A stretch of 64,000 nt of DNA from Alphaproteobacteria bacterium (GTDB taxonomy: Bacteria; Pseudomonadota; Alphaproteobacteria; Micropepsales; Micropepsaceae): contig JAFARO010000017.1 in assembly GCA_019245415.1 (NCBI GenBank), positions 186,001 through 250,000 on the forward strand. Reading direction: 5' to 3'. Position 1 is the stretch's first letter. The number at the start of each line of letters is the position of its first letter. This document shows positions 43,201-50,953 of this stretch, piece by piece. The notes under the pieces were generated by a model. It was not told where the DNA came from. It searched no databases and saw nothing but the letters and a program-made list of their open reading frames with translations. A program made the position numbers and the translations under genes.

Positions 43201-43763
43201 CGGCCACGGGCAGTCTATCAAGACTCGTGCCGATGATGAAATCGAAGGCAATGGAATTGCACGAAGACGATCTCACAGTTCTTGCGCGTGAACTTCTGGT
43301 GTCGCGCCTCAGCTTTTTCGGCTGGTCGGTCGCAGATCAATCGAAAGGAGGCTTTACCGCGAAGGGAAACTTTGGCGAGCCCGACATGAAGCTACAGAGG
43401 GACGGTTCCATACTTGCAATTTACGAGGCTGTTGTTTGCCCGACAACGGATACAAACTTGACCATGCACTTGCAGAAATTACTCGGTTACGGTACCTGCC
43501 GCCTGTTCTTTCATGTCTCGTACTCTTGGGGCGGCGAAATTGACCATTTGTTGAGCCGACTGAAATCAATTGCCGAGTCTGAAGTCCCGCCTGGTTTCGA
43601 ATTCCACCAGTCCGAAGATATCCCGGTTTTTGATGATCGCCCAATGGGATTCTTGACCCGATACGGAGCCGGTGCCGATGAGGTCATGGTAGCATTCCTG
43701 ATCGTTGACTTAGAACAGACGCGCCAGCGAGATGCAGCTCGGGCGGCGGGCAGAAAGCACTGA
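40212..43763 (+). CDS. 1183-residue helical-repeat protein, possible nuclease end
   Basis: Mostly helical, with TPR/HEAT-like character in the second half (for example ALDVLNATPIRRLADRHAAYS). The last 150 residues form an alpha/beta segment: LLVSRLSFFGWSVADQS, GEPDMKLQ (Asp1058), LAIYEAVVC (Glu1072), then LTMHLQKLLGYGTCRLFFHVSYSWGG. This D-x13-E spacing resembles PD-(D/E)XK enzymes, but the Lys is replaced by Val, as in the gene at 38769. ATG 40212 has GAAG 7 bp upstream; a TTG at 40200 is possible. Large repeat proteins with a terminal nuclease are typical of defence systems, but no known family is recognised. Confidence 0.6.
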   Translation: MLTNRFSSLRLAPAETRSTLRDRFRRFLPVSATSVHSSPPRIALADEKLLKLLANTTLELANEETRVRALFNNSKSANEPTFDQRVSDGWFRIFWGRVWVGRNLSRVVHDLAKAEPLTAFATFVKARFDVTYRFGPAVLNDPQLSEIAKSVRNGDIKLREIGSETPAWVAARLWDRSYQNFASECAALRVWMDKWEILGSPSFIPSAAWTGPAYRAFMDGVTQALCQGDLLDWKGLRNRIAKEHGIAAGRTSDDLVDHLPVTPSTLVDRALWFEDHLVERSLLAPFSELDDISGIVRLLVNDVEFTTEGAPPHHVVRTLTDHAISRPELLLLLLFSFQTRPLILADLLLYPPASALACLVIARWHAPASAWDRELKERDDMQTKCIAFDDANSILVKLLIDGLIAPEECASLFRWLHQEYMFRTRGEVLTARLLHTMQDHLRDATPEILTRVLMAIGAQESRGAVAIAALAARLDIIGLGQLADHIDPLPVLAAYKEAAQQSRGALASGALDASASVAVCELALRTAPPIQTAFFYPVDIKDRLRVAKASKENPYTVEDELVSAVRAQLFILCRAISDWKSTPPVELVNALVTALKFGARADQDGGSVPAFAPRYETNVYAGPRRDRIAPVICAALSKLQGPSQSALLDAILETDEPAHLAQLLVFAPAKCKSRIIARIESLTPEQAGEIRSLPEAQARIEALLNAELVDAASLYIDAEATVTTLGRPPGRAMQRLQATLRLNLLRNDTLAIAGIQLPSDLTPAERGEAEELVRFYVALSALSDPNGDLIASEAALRGLHERHPQVPAYAINLFAARISILLGSNMFGTVRGDDAIRAREILAGADGAFLRIRSISMFDSEVITCNKALLLLAMDQPQSALDVLNATPIRRLADRHAAYSAVAMTRQDRTGEAIAVLNRAREEFGDSKVLQVARAFIENGFAPQLRADVVGIDDPIQRIKAAFADFFRMDAVRQAEVVHSPSEPDAFRRFIVDQMRSATGSLSRLVPMMKSKAMELHEDDLTVLARELLVSRLSFFGWSVADQSKGGFTAKGNFGEPDMKLQRDGSILAIYEAVVCPTTDTNLTMHLQKLLGYGTCRLFFHVSYSWGGEIDHLLSRLKSIAESEVPPGFEFHQSEDIPVFDDRPMGFLTRYGAGADEVMVAFLIVDLEQTRQRDAARAAGRKH

Positions 43764-44209
43764 GCACCTTGCTGTCGCGCACGGCAAATGGAGGCTAGCT
43801 CATTAGATCACGTCGCATGGGGAGGCTAGCGTACCCAAAATCGACGAAGGGTTTGCGCGTCGCGCGGGCGCATGGGGCTGTCGCGCGCAGAGCCGAGATG
43901 TCTCTGCCCTTCGGGCTTCCATCCCTGACGCTTCTCTACGGGGCTCTGCCCCTCGCGCGCGGAAGGGTCCCCTTAGGCTTAGGCCGCGTGTCCCCGTTCT
44001 TCCTTCGCTCATCGCTCTGTGCAGAACGGGTGATCCCCCTCGCGGCCCTCTCCCTTCCCCTTGCTAGCCCCGGTCTCGCCGACGGGCAGGGGTTCAGCGC
44101 AACGCTGCGCTGTAACCCAGGTCTCCATTCCAGGGGATAAGCTCCACGCAACGCGTGAGACCGCCGCCTGGAGATGCTATCAAACGCATGCCTCCTTTTT
44201 TTGCTTCTT
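43764..44209. other. GC-rich non-coding gap
   Basis: About 445 bp. GGAGGCTAGC occurs twice (near 43791 and 43821). The remainder is GC-rich with many short inverted repeats (for example GGGCTCTGCCCC) and no coding frame with a start signal. It resembles intergenic stretches seen near accessory genes of mobile elements; no RNA gene was recognised. Confidence 0.4.
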
Positions 44210-45358
44210 ATGTCTCTCACCGACGAAATCTTTGAAGTCGCCGATCAGGCCGCCGCCGTCCTGACCCAAGCCCACGACGATGGGCTAGCGCGGCCTCTTT
44301 CAGCGTTACGCACCGCATGTGAAGAAGCCAAGCGCGCCTGGTCGGGCTCCAACATCGGCTATCATGCCAATATCTACTATGATGGCCTGGAACCGGCACC
44401 GCCGCACGCCCAATTCAGTCCCGAATGGGGTTTGATGGACCGCTGGCCGGTGCATCAGCCAGACCCAGGCTGGGGGATCATGGACCCGCAGCAAGTGCGT
44501 CAGTTCCTACTCGATCAGGCAGGCATCGCCGATCTCGATTCGATCCTATCCAAGCTTGCAGCACTCAGGCAGAAGCTGTCCGACCTAAAGGAAACCGGCA
44601 TAGGGCTGCTAACGACCGCAGCACGAGAGCATACTGGCGATAGCTTCATTGCCCGCCAGCTGCAGCATGTCGAGCAACTTCGTATCGCCACACCTGACGA
44701 GATCAGAGGATCGCTCATTCCACGGCAAGTTTGGTCGCGAGATTCGCAAGCGCTCGCGCAGGGGACACGGGCGGCGCCCCATCAAGCGCTGTTGGCAGTT
44801 TACCTGTCGGCTAAGCTCGTTGAGAATGGTCTGGAAACGTTGGAAAAGGCTTGTCGCGCAACCGCGTCGCACGTCGGCCGCCAGGGCAAGCTCAAGCGTC
44901 GCCAGGACGCGGTGGGCACCAATGTGTTTATCGGCCATGGACGCTCCAAGGTCTGGCGTGATCTCAAAGACTTCATCCACGATCGCTTGCGTCTGCCCTA
45001 TGACGAGTTCAATCGCGTTCCTGTTGCCGGCGTGACCAACATCGCTCGGCTGTCGGAAATGCTCGATGCCGCGGCGGTGGCGTTTGTCATCCTCACCGGA
45101 GAAGACGAGCAAGCCGACGGAAGCTTCCGCGCCCGCGAGAATGTGGTTCACGAGGTGGGGCTGTTTCAGGGCCGTATCGGCTTTACGAAGGCCATCGTGC
45201 TGCTTGAGGAGGGGTGCGAGCAGTTTTCCAATATCGAAGGGCTTGGCCAGATTCGCTATCCAAAAGGCAACGTCAGCGCCGTGTTCGAGGAGATTCGGCG
45301 CGTGCTTGAGCGGGAAGGACTGTTGGAGGCTAACAACGCCGCTGACGAGTCCGTTTGA
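44210..45358 (+). CDS. CAP12-type TIR-like nucleotide-binding protein
   Basis: 382 residues from ATG 44210 (an ATG 12 codons upstream, 44174, is possible). The C-terminal 140 residues (from about 237) match the predicted nucleotide-binding TIR-like domain of PF10137/CAP12: NVFIGHGRSKVWRDLKDFI, VAFVILTGEDEQ, ARENVVHEVGLFQG, AIVLLEEG. CAP12-type TIR domains act as NAD-degrading effectors in CBASS and Pycsar. No cyclase gene is adjacent, so it may work alone or with its own N-terminal helical domain. Last gene before the right end of the element. Confidence 0.8.
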   Translation: MSLTDEIFEVADQAAAVLTQAHDDGLARPLSALRTACEEAKRAWSGSNIGYHANIYYDGLEPAPPHAQFSPEWGLMDRWPVHQPDPGWGIMDPQQVRQFLLDQAGIADLDSILSKLAALRQKLSDLKETGIGLLTTAAREHTGDSFIARQLQHVEQLRIATPDEIRGSLIPRQVWSRDSQALAQGTRAAPHQALLAVYLSAKLVENGLETLEKACRATASHVGRQGKLKRRQDAVGTNVFIGHGRSKVWRDLKDFIHDRLRLPYDEFNRVPVAGVTNIARLSEMLDAAAVAFVILTGEDEQADGSFRARENVVHEVGLFQGRIGFTKAIVLLEEGCEQFSNIEGLGQIRYPKGNVSAVFEEIRRVLEREGLLEANNAADESV

Positions 45359-45447
45359 CTGCTTCCGGCGGCTTTCCCCTTCCCTCGGCTCATAATTGCC
45401 TTGAAAGTTTACGTCGACGGAAGTATTGATGAGGTGTTCTGCCGATT

Positions 45448-45470
45448 TTAGCACACTGGCTAGCACACAG
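45448..45470. repeat. TAGCACAC motif pair at right end
   Basis: TTAGCACAC (45448-45456) and CTAGCACACAG (45460-45470) in tandem, 49 bp before the right tRNA. They match the motif cluster inside the left end (11963-12034), as expected for integrase arm sites. Confidence 0.6.
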
Positions 45471-45518
45471 ATCGGTAGAGCCAGATTGGTGGTCGAATTT
45501 ATTGAAGAAATTCAATGA

Positions 45519-45595
45519 CGCGGGGTGGAGCAGCCCGGTAGCTCGTTAGGCTCATAACCTGAAGGTCACAGGTTCAAATCCTGTCCCCGCAACCA
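45519..45595 (+). tRNA. tRNA-fMet (CAU), right copy
   Basis: A second full 77-nt initiator tRNA with C1:A72 mismatch, CTCATAA anticodon loop and encoded CCA. It differs from the left copy at three positions: U28 instead of C28 (a U:G pair instead of C:G) and a compensated T-stem pair, C50:G64 instead of U50:A64. Both copies therefore fold. It is the right attachment site of the element. Confidence 0.95.
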
Positions 45596-45615
45596 ATCCG
45601 TTTCGCCACCCGGCC

Positions 45616-46812
45616 CTAAGGCATCAGCCGGTAGATGACACCGGCACCATTTTGTCCGCCGTCGAGCGTCGTGCCGTAGAGCTTGCCATTCTTGAGGACG
45701 AGATTGCTGATGGTGAACAGCCCGTCGCTGCCGCCGGTGAAGGTATAGAGCAGCGTGTAGGTCCAGCCCTTGCCGGCGGGCACCAGCTTGTAGATCGTCC
45801 CCGCGCCGTCGTCGCCGTCGCAATGGGTGGTGCCATAGATCGTGCCGTCCGCGTCGAGCAGCAGGTTGCGGAAGGTGCCAGAGATGCCCCAGCCGGGCAC
45901 GCTGTAGAGCACAGCGAACTTCCCATCGCCCTTCCCAGGGTTCAGCGTGAAGATCGTGCCGCCGCCATTCGTTCCGCCCTGCGTCGCGGCGCCGTAAAGC
46001 GTGCCCGCGCCGTCAGCCACCAAACCCGCGTAAGGATTGGCGCCATCGTCCGCATTCTGAAAGTCGTGCAAGGTGGTTTCCGTCCAAGGCGATCCCGGCG
46101 TCAATTGGAAGACCGTGCCGTATCCGAAAGCGCCGCCGAGCGACGTCGTGCCGAAGAGATTGCCCGCCGCGTCGCGATAGAGCCCGCTGACCGGCGTGGC
46201 GCCGTCGCTGCCCGTGCCGAAGCTGTGGAGCACGACCTCTTTCCAGTGCCCGTGCTTGGTCGTCGGTGCGACGAGCTCGAACACCGTGCCGGTTCCGGCC
46301 GCTCCGCCGGCGGCTGTGGTGCCGTAGAGATTGCCGGCAGGATCCATCGTCAACTCCGCTTGCGGATCGGCGCCGTCCGTCCCCCCGGCGAAGCTATGGA
46401 GCACGGCTTCTTTGCCGTTCCCGATCTTGAATACGGTTCCCAATCCCGAGGCGCCGCCGGCGGTGGTCGTGCCGAAGAGCGCGCCATGTGCGTCCATGAT
46501 CACGCGCCCATTCGGGATCGCGCCGTCCGGACCCGCGAAACTGTGCAGCACCGTCTCCTTGCCCTTTGCGCTCAGCCGCAGCACCACGCCCAGCCCGAAA
46601 TCCCCGCCCGCGCTCGCGGTGCCGTACAGGCTGCCGGTGGGACCCATGGTGAAGCCGTCGACGGGATTTCCCCCATCGCTTCCGCCGGTGAAATTGTGCA
46701 CGACATCGAGGCTTTGGGCCTGGACCGGGCCCATCATTGCCGCCGTCAATCCGGCGAGAGCCGCAAGCGCCCACAGACCTCTTGGGGCAAGCGCAAAAGA
46801 TCCGGGTTTCAT
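45616..46812 (-). CDS. Exported GloVer tandem-repeat protein
   Basis: 398 residues with a signal peptide (cleavage near VQAQ-S). Seven or so repeats of about 50 residues with the pattern LHSFxGGxDGAxPxxxLxxDxxGNLYGTTxxGG, the 'choice-of-anchor tandem repeat GloVer' type, which suggests a beta-propeller. Such proteins are exported or surface-located; function unknown. The ATG at 46812 is preceded by GAGGGGAG. First chromosomal gene after the right tRNA. Confidence 0.8.
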   Translation of the reverse strand: MKPGSFALAPRGLWALAALAGLTAAMMGPVQAQSLDVVHNFTGGSDGGNPVDGFTMGPTGSLYGTASAGGDFGLGVVLRLSAKGKETVLHSFAGPDGAIPNGRVIMDAHGALFGTTTAGGASGLGTVFKIGNGKEAVLHSFAGGTDGADPQAELTMDPAGNLYGTTAAGGAAGTGTVFELVAPTTKHGHWKEVVLHSFGTGSDGATPVSGLYRDAAGNLFGTTSLGGAFGYGTVFQLTPGSPWTETTLHDFQNADDGANPYAGLVADGAGTLYGAATQGGTNGGGTIFTLNPGKGDGKFAVLYSVPGWGISGTFRNLLLDADGTIYGTTHCDGDDGAGTIYKLVPAGKGWTYTLLYTFTGGSDGLFTISNLVLKNGKLYGTTLDGGQNGAGVIYRLMP

Positions 46813-46918
46813 GGCTCCCCTCGGGGTTTCGAAAAAGTCGCAGCCCGCCCATTGTACACGATCCCGGCGGCTTTGCTGCTCCAATTCCGGCAGCACCGGG
46901 CGTGCACCGCAGCACCGT

Positions 46919-48394
46919 TCAGGCTTCGCGCCACGCTCGCGCCAGGACATCGTGCCGGCCTGTCCCGAAGACATAGCGGTTTGGCCTCACCAGCACCGCC
47001 TCCGCACCGCGCTCCGCAAGCCATGCTTCGAGCGCGGCTTTGAACGGGCGGAGACGCGGATGGTCGAGCGCCACGGATTGCAGGCCACGCGCTGCTGCTG
47101 CGTGGATCGGTTGCGACTTTGCGATTAACCAGCCGCCAGAACCCAGAGCATCGTCGAGCCGCTGCCCCCGCTCGCCGACGAACTGCGGAAAATACGCGCC
47201 GGCCCCTGCCGAACCGGCCATGACAAGGCCGTTGCCGAGCGGCGGATTGGGCGGCGGGCCGTCCGGTGAGGAGCCCGCGGCGCGGGCCGCAAGCATCTGT
47301 TCGTGGCGCGCCTGGGCGGCAGCACGATCGGTGATGCACACGGTGCGTCCCATCATCATCGCCAGCGCGATGGTGGGCCGCACATGTGCTTCGCGCTCCG
47401 CCTGATAGGTGTCGAGCAGCGCCTCGCGGCTGCCTTCGACGACGGCAGCAAGCTTCCAGCCGAGATTGGCGGCATCGCGCAAGCCGGCGCACAATCCCTG
47501 GCCGGCGAAGGGCGGCGTCAAATGCGCGGCATCGCCGGCGAGCACCACTTGGCCCTTGCGCCATGTCTTGGCCACCCAGGCATTGAACCGATAAACGACC
47601 TTGCGCTCGAGCGTGACGGCGCCGTCGACGTTCCATCGATCGAGCAGGCCTGCGATCAGGTCGTCATCGAGCATCTGCTCGGCGCTCTCGCCCGGCTTCA
47701 GCATGAACTCCCAGCGATGGCGGCCCGAACCCATCAGGACGCAGGTCGTGGGCCGCTCGGGATCGCAAATCTGCAGATTCACCTTGGGCAACCTCTCGGG
47801 GTCCTGCACCACCGCGTCGATCACCAGCCATTGCTCGTCGAAATCGAGATCGTCCATCTCGATACCGGCCGCAGAGCGCACCGGGCTGCGCGCGCCGTCC
47901 GCACCGACCAAGAAGCGCGAGCGGATCTGCCGCGCGCCTTCGGGCGTGACGATGGAACTCAAGACGGCGCCGTCCTCGCTCGAGAACGACGCCCAATTCC
48001 ACTGCGTCCTCATCTCCAGATCGGGCTGACAGGCCGCCGCGCGGCGCAGGATCGCCTCGACGGAAGGCTGATGGATCATGTTGCTCGCCGGCCAGCCGCC
48101 GGGACCGATGCGATCCAAACCTTCGAAGCGGAGCAGGATCTCGCCCTTGGCATTCAGGAAGTCGTAGCGGCTCGAGGTGCGGCAGGTTGCAGCGATCTCG
48201 TCCGCCACGCCCAGCTCCTGAAAGATGCGCATGATCTCGTGGTCGACATGGGCGGCGCGCGGCAGCGGATAGATGCCGGGTGCCTTGTCGATGACCAGCG
48301 TCTTGACGCCGCGGCGCGCCAGCAGCAAGCCCAGCGTCACGCCGGTAGGCCCGCCGCCCACCACCAGAACGTCGCAATCGAGCGGCGCGGGCAT
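46919..48394 (-). CDS. FAD-dependent aromatic monooxygenase
   Basis: 491 residues of the PheA/TfdB/MhpA class: N-terminal FAD-binding GGGPTGVTLGLLLAR, the GADGARSPVR motif in the middle, and VLAGDAAHLTPPFAGQGL for FAD ribityl binding. It hydroxylates an aromatic substrate using NADPH and oxygen. The substrate is not fixed; MhpA-type 3-hydroxyphenylpropionate hydroxylases are similar. It starts 3 bp after the end of the fumarylacetoacetase-like gene, so it is the last gene of the TetR-dioxygenase operon. Confidence 0.88.
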   Translation of the reverse strand: MPAPLDCDVLVVGGGPTGVTLGLLLARRGVKTLVIDKAPGIYPLPRAAHVDHEIMRIFQELGVADEIAATCRTSSRYDFLNAKGEILLRFEGLDRIGPGGWPASNMIHQPSVEAILRRAAACQPDLEMRTQWNWASFSSEDGAVLSSIVTPEGARQIRSRFLVGADGARSPVRSAAGIEMDDLDFDEQWLVIDAVVQDPERLPKVNLQICDPERPTTCVLMGSGRHRWEFMLKPGESAEQMLDDDLIAGLLDRWNVDGAVTLERKVVYRFNAWVAKTWRKGQVVLAGDAAHLTPPFAGQGLCAGLRDAANLGWKLAAVVEGSREALLDTYQAEREAHVRPTIALAMMMGRTVCITDRAAAQARHEQMLAARAAGSSPDGPPPNPPLGNGLVMAGSAGAGAYFPQFVGERGQRLDDALGSGGWLIAKSQPIHAAAARGLQSVALDHPRLRPFKAALEAWLAERGAEAVLVRPNRYVFGTGRHDVLARAWREA

Positions 48395-48397
48395 GGC

Positions 48398-49237
48398 CTA
48401 CTCTTCCGCCGCCATCTTCGCTTCGATGGCGCCGAGTGCGTCGATCTCGCAGCGCACGACGTCGCCGGGCTTGAGAAATTGCCGCGGCTCCATCGCCGCG
48501 CCGACGCCGCCGGGCGTGCCGGTGAAGATCAGATCGCCCGGCTCCAAAGTCATCGCCTGCGAAAGGTGCTCGATTTGCTGCCAGATGTCGAAGACCAGGT
48601 GCCGCGTGCTGGAATCCTGGCGCTTCTGGCCGTTGACGAAGCAGCGCAGCCCTAGCGCATGCGGATCGGCAATCTCGTCCGCTGTGGTGATCCACGGCCC
48701 GAAGGGTGCGTGGGTATCGAAGGACTTTCCCAGACTCCATTGCGCAGTTCGGTGCTGCCACATGCGCTCGCTGACGTCGTTGCCGACGCAATAGCCGAAG
48801 ACATGCGAAGGCGCGTCCGCTTTGGCGATGTTGCGGCCGCGCTTGCCGATGACGACGGCGAGCTCGACTTCATAGTCGACGTACTGCCCCGCCCTCGCGA
48901 TCAGGATCGGATCGAACGGGCCGTTGACGGCGCTCGCCGCCTTGGTGAACCAGACCTGATGCTGCGGCGTCTCCATCTTGCTTTCGGCGATATGGTCCGC
49001 GTAGTTGAGCCCGATGGCGAAGATCTTGCCCGGCCGCGGCACCGGCGCGAGCAGGTGCACGCTCGCCAGCGCATGACGCTCGCCCTTTGTCGCCGCGGTC
49101 TCGATCTTTCCGCGCAGGTCGTCCCAAGCCGCGATCAGATCGATCATGGAACCGGCAAAACCGGTGGCGAACACGTGGTCCCCAACGACCACGCCGGTTT
49201 GCGGCGTGCCGCCGCGCTCGAATGTCACGAGCTTCAT
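48398..49237 (-). CDS. Fumarylacetoacetate hydrolase family protein
   Basis: 279 residues with the family core: KIFAIGLNYADHI, VDYEVELAVVIGKRGRNI and TGTPGGVG. The conserved acidic metal ligands are in the YEVELAVV stretch and in the NDVSER region. In this context it should hydrolyse or decarboxylate a ring-cleavage product. It overlaps the dioxygenase stop codon by ATGA (49234-49237). Confidence 0.88.
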   Translation of the reverse strand: MKLVTFERGGTPQTGVVVGDHVFATGFAGSMIDLIAAWDDLRGKIETAATKGERHALASVHLLAPVPRPGKIFAIGLNYADHIAESKMETPQHQVWFTKAASAVNGPFDPILIARAGQYVDYEVELAVVIGKRGRNIAKADAPSHVFGYCVGNDVSERMWQHRTAQWSLGKSFDTHAPFGPWITTADEIADPHALGLRCFVNGQKRQDSSTRHLVFDIWQQIEHLSQAMTLEPGDLIFTGTPGGVGAAMEPRQFLKPGDVVRCEIDALGAIEAKMAAEE

Positions 49238-50172
49238 GGTGCGGCTCCTTCAGTCATGGGGTGATTGGGCCCCCACTGCACGGCGAGCAAATCCTGCAGC
49301 GTCGCCTTGTGCGAACCATCGGCCGCGGTGAACAAGTCGCCGTCTGTCCAATGCTCGAGCTCATGGCCCCAGGGGTCTTTCCAGTAGTCGAAGATCTGGC
49401 TCCCCAGGATATGCCGGCCGATACCCCAGGCCGGCGTGCGTTTGGCGCGCTTCAAATGCGCATGGCCGAGCATCAGATCGTCGAGATCGGCCACTTCAAA
49501 CGCCGCGTGATTGAACCTCGCAGCGCCGCCCGGCGACTGCAGCAGGAAGAGCGTGTGATGGTCGGTCGGCAGCTCGCCGCGATCGCAGCGCAGGAACGCC
49601 CCGATCGCCACGCCCGGCGCGACTTCGATCTCGTCGGAGGTGATGAAGCCGAAGCGGGATTTGTACCAGGCTTCGGAAGCGCGGAAATCCTTGACCTCCA
49701 ACACCGCATGGCCGAGCCGCACGACATGGGCCGGCCCTGCCGCCAGACGCGTCGAGGCGCGCAACCGCGTTTTGGCGAGCGCATTGTTGCGCGCGGGCTC
49801 TTGGGCCAGCGGCAATGCCGCCGCGGGCTGCTGCCCCGCAACCACCTCGACGCGGAAGCCGTCCGGATCGCTTAGCGCTACCACGTAACCGCCGCCCGGT
49901 GCGGAGAATTTTTCAAGCGTGGCGCCATCGGCTGCCGCAAGTTTTTCGAGATCGACCACACTTTGCGCGCGCAGACCGAGCGCCTGGAATCCCGGCTCTC
50001 CCAGAGATGTCGCATGGAGGAAGGGCTGATATCCGGTGCCGCGCGCATAGAGCATGCCATCGGACGACGGCACCGCGGTAAGGCCGAACTCGCGCAGGAA
50101 CGTCTCCATCGATGCAAGGTCCGGGGCCGCGAAGCGCACATGGGCAATGTCTTCGACCTTGATCGTGCTCAT
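49234..50172 (-). CDS. Extradiol-type VOC dioxygenase
   Basis: 312 residues with two vicinal-oxygen-chelate halves. The second half has LGHAVLEVKD, a DHHTLFLL segment and HELEHWTDG, which supply the His/His/Glu iron ligands of extradiol catechol dioxygenases. It would open a catechol-like ring between the monooxygenase and hydrolase steps of the operon. The start at 50172 has AGGAGGAAG upstream and overlaps the TetR stop by ATGA. Confidence 0.85.
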   Translation of the reverse strand: MSTIKVEDIAHVRFAAPDLASMETFLREFGLTAVPSSDGMLYARGTGYQPFLHATSLGEPGFQALGLRAQSVVDLEKLAAADGATLEKFSAPGGGYVVALSDPDGFRVEVVAGQQPAAALPLAQEPARNNALAKTRLRASTRLAAGPAHVVRLGHAVLEVKDFRASEAWYKSRFGFITSDEIEVAPGVAIGAFLRCDRGELPTDHHTLFLLQSPGGAARFNHAAFEVADLDDLMLGHAHLKRAKRTPAWGIGRHILGSQIFDYWKDPWGHELEHWTDGDLFTAADGSHKATLQDLLAVQWGPNHPMTEGAAP

Positions 50173-50831
50173 CGCTTCCTCCTGGTCCTTCTGGCCCGCT
50201 TCTGCTCGGCGGCGAGGGGTGCAAGCTCGCTGGTCGCGATGCGGCGCGCTTCCGCCGCGGGGATGCCCGCCGCGCGTAAGACCAGCTCGGCCGCATCGCT
50301 GCCCGCATCGCGCCAGGTTTGCTCGCCCCGGATTACCGCGTTCATCGCCGCGATGGTGGTGCCACTCAGCATGGTGAGAAAGGCCGTGGCCTGCGCCGCC
50401 GCGAACTTGAATCGTCCCGCTTCGATCGCGTGCGCGATGTCTCGCGACGGCGGCCCGTGCATGATGCCGCGCAACGCCACATGGCTCAGCGAAAATTGGA
50501 CCATGAACCGGCCCCAATCGCGATCCTCGGATGCCCGGCGCACAAACAGCCGCAATCCCGTCGCGATACGCGCCGCCGGATCGGCGAACCCCCGCATCGT
50601 GGCTTCGGTGCGCAGGAGCATTTCGCGCGACAGCGCAGCAGCCACTTCGCCAAGCAGGTTCCTGGGCTCGTCGACATTGTTGTAGATCGTGCCGCGCGCG
50701 ATCCCCGCGGCATCCGCCAGGCCGCTGACCGTCACCGCGCTGCCGCCGTTCTCTGCAAACAGCCGGAGCGCGGCGTTGTAGATGCGGGAGCGGGCGGGGC
50801 CAGTCCGTTGGGCAGGAAGGGGCGTGGTCAT
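50169..50831 (-). CDS. TetR-family repressor of aromatic operon
   Basis: 220 residues. The N-terminal helix-turn-helix is at about residues 15-60 (ARSRIYNAALRLFAENG, later GLADAAGIARGTIYNNVDEP), and the rest is the ligand-binding helical domain. ATG 50831 is preferred to an upstream start at 50861 because the latter lies within the operator. It is the first gene of the operon and is probably autoregulated through the 18-bp palindrome just upstream, released by the aromatic substrate or product. Confidence 0.88.
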   Translation of the reverse strand: MTTPLPAQRTGPARSRIYNAALRLFAENGGSAVTVSGLADAAGIARGTIYNNVDEPRNLLGEVAAALSREMLLRTEATMRGFADPAARIATGLRLFVRRASEDRDWGRFMVQFSLSHVALRGIMHGPPSRDIAHAIEAGRFKFAAAQATAFLTMLSGTTIAAMNAVIRGEQTWRDAGSDAAELVLRAAGIPAAEARRIATSELAPLAAEQKRARRTRRKR

Positions 50832-50843
50832 CGTTGTTCTATA

Positions 50844-50861
50844 TTGAACATAGATGTTCAA
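50844..50861. promoter_or_regulatory. 18-bp palindromic TetR operator in promoter
   Basis: TTGAACAT-AG-ATGTTCAA is a perfect palindrome. On the minus strand it lies between TTGACA and a -10-like AATATA with 17-base spacing, so a bound repressor would block RNA polymerase. It is 13 bp upstream of the TetR start codon. Confidence 0.8.
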
Positions 50862-50953
50862 ATGTCAACAGGCGTGCAACCCCTGCGCCGTGAGCGGGGG
50901 GACGCCGGCGCTGAACGGCGCGTGTCGTCACAACGCCCCCGCATGCAGGCCCG

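Larger units (their letters stand above)
11903..45518. mobile_element. Integrative mobilizable element between two fMet tRNA genes
   Basis: About 33.6 kb lie between two near-identical initiator tRNA genes (11826-11902 and 45519-45595). Inside the left end is a tyrosine integrase reading away from the tRNA; inside the element are a MobA-type relaxase, its oriT, a coupling ATPase and a second recombinase. No VirB/Trb mating genes are visible, so transfer would need a helper. Several stretches (about 16.2-18.7, 23.5-24.5, 33.3-37.2 kb) are clearly more AT-rich than the flanking chromosome. Cargo includes several likely defence genes. Confidence 0.88.

Noticed and set aside
11903-45518. Mating-pair (VirB/Trb) genes in the element
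   Set aside because: Searched every frame for VirB4-like ATPase or VirB10-like patterns and found none; hence mobilizable, not self-transmissible.
47303-48655. 450-codon rightward frame opposite the monooxygenase
   Set aside because: No family pattern; the minus-strand frame has full FAD motifs and operon overlaps.
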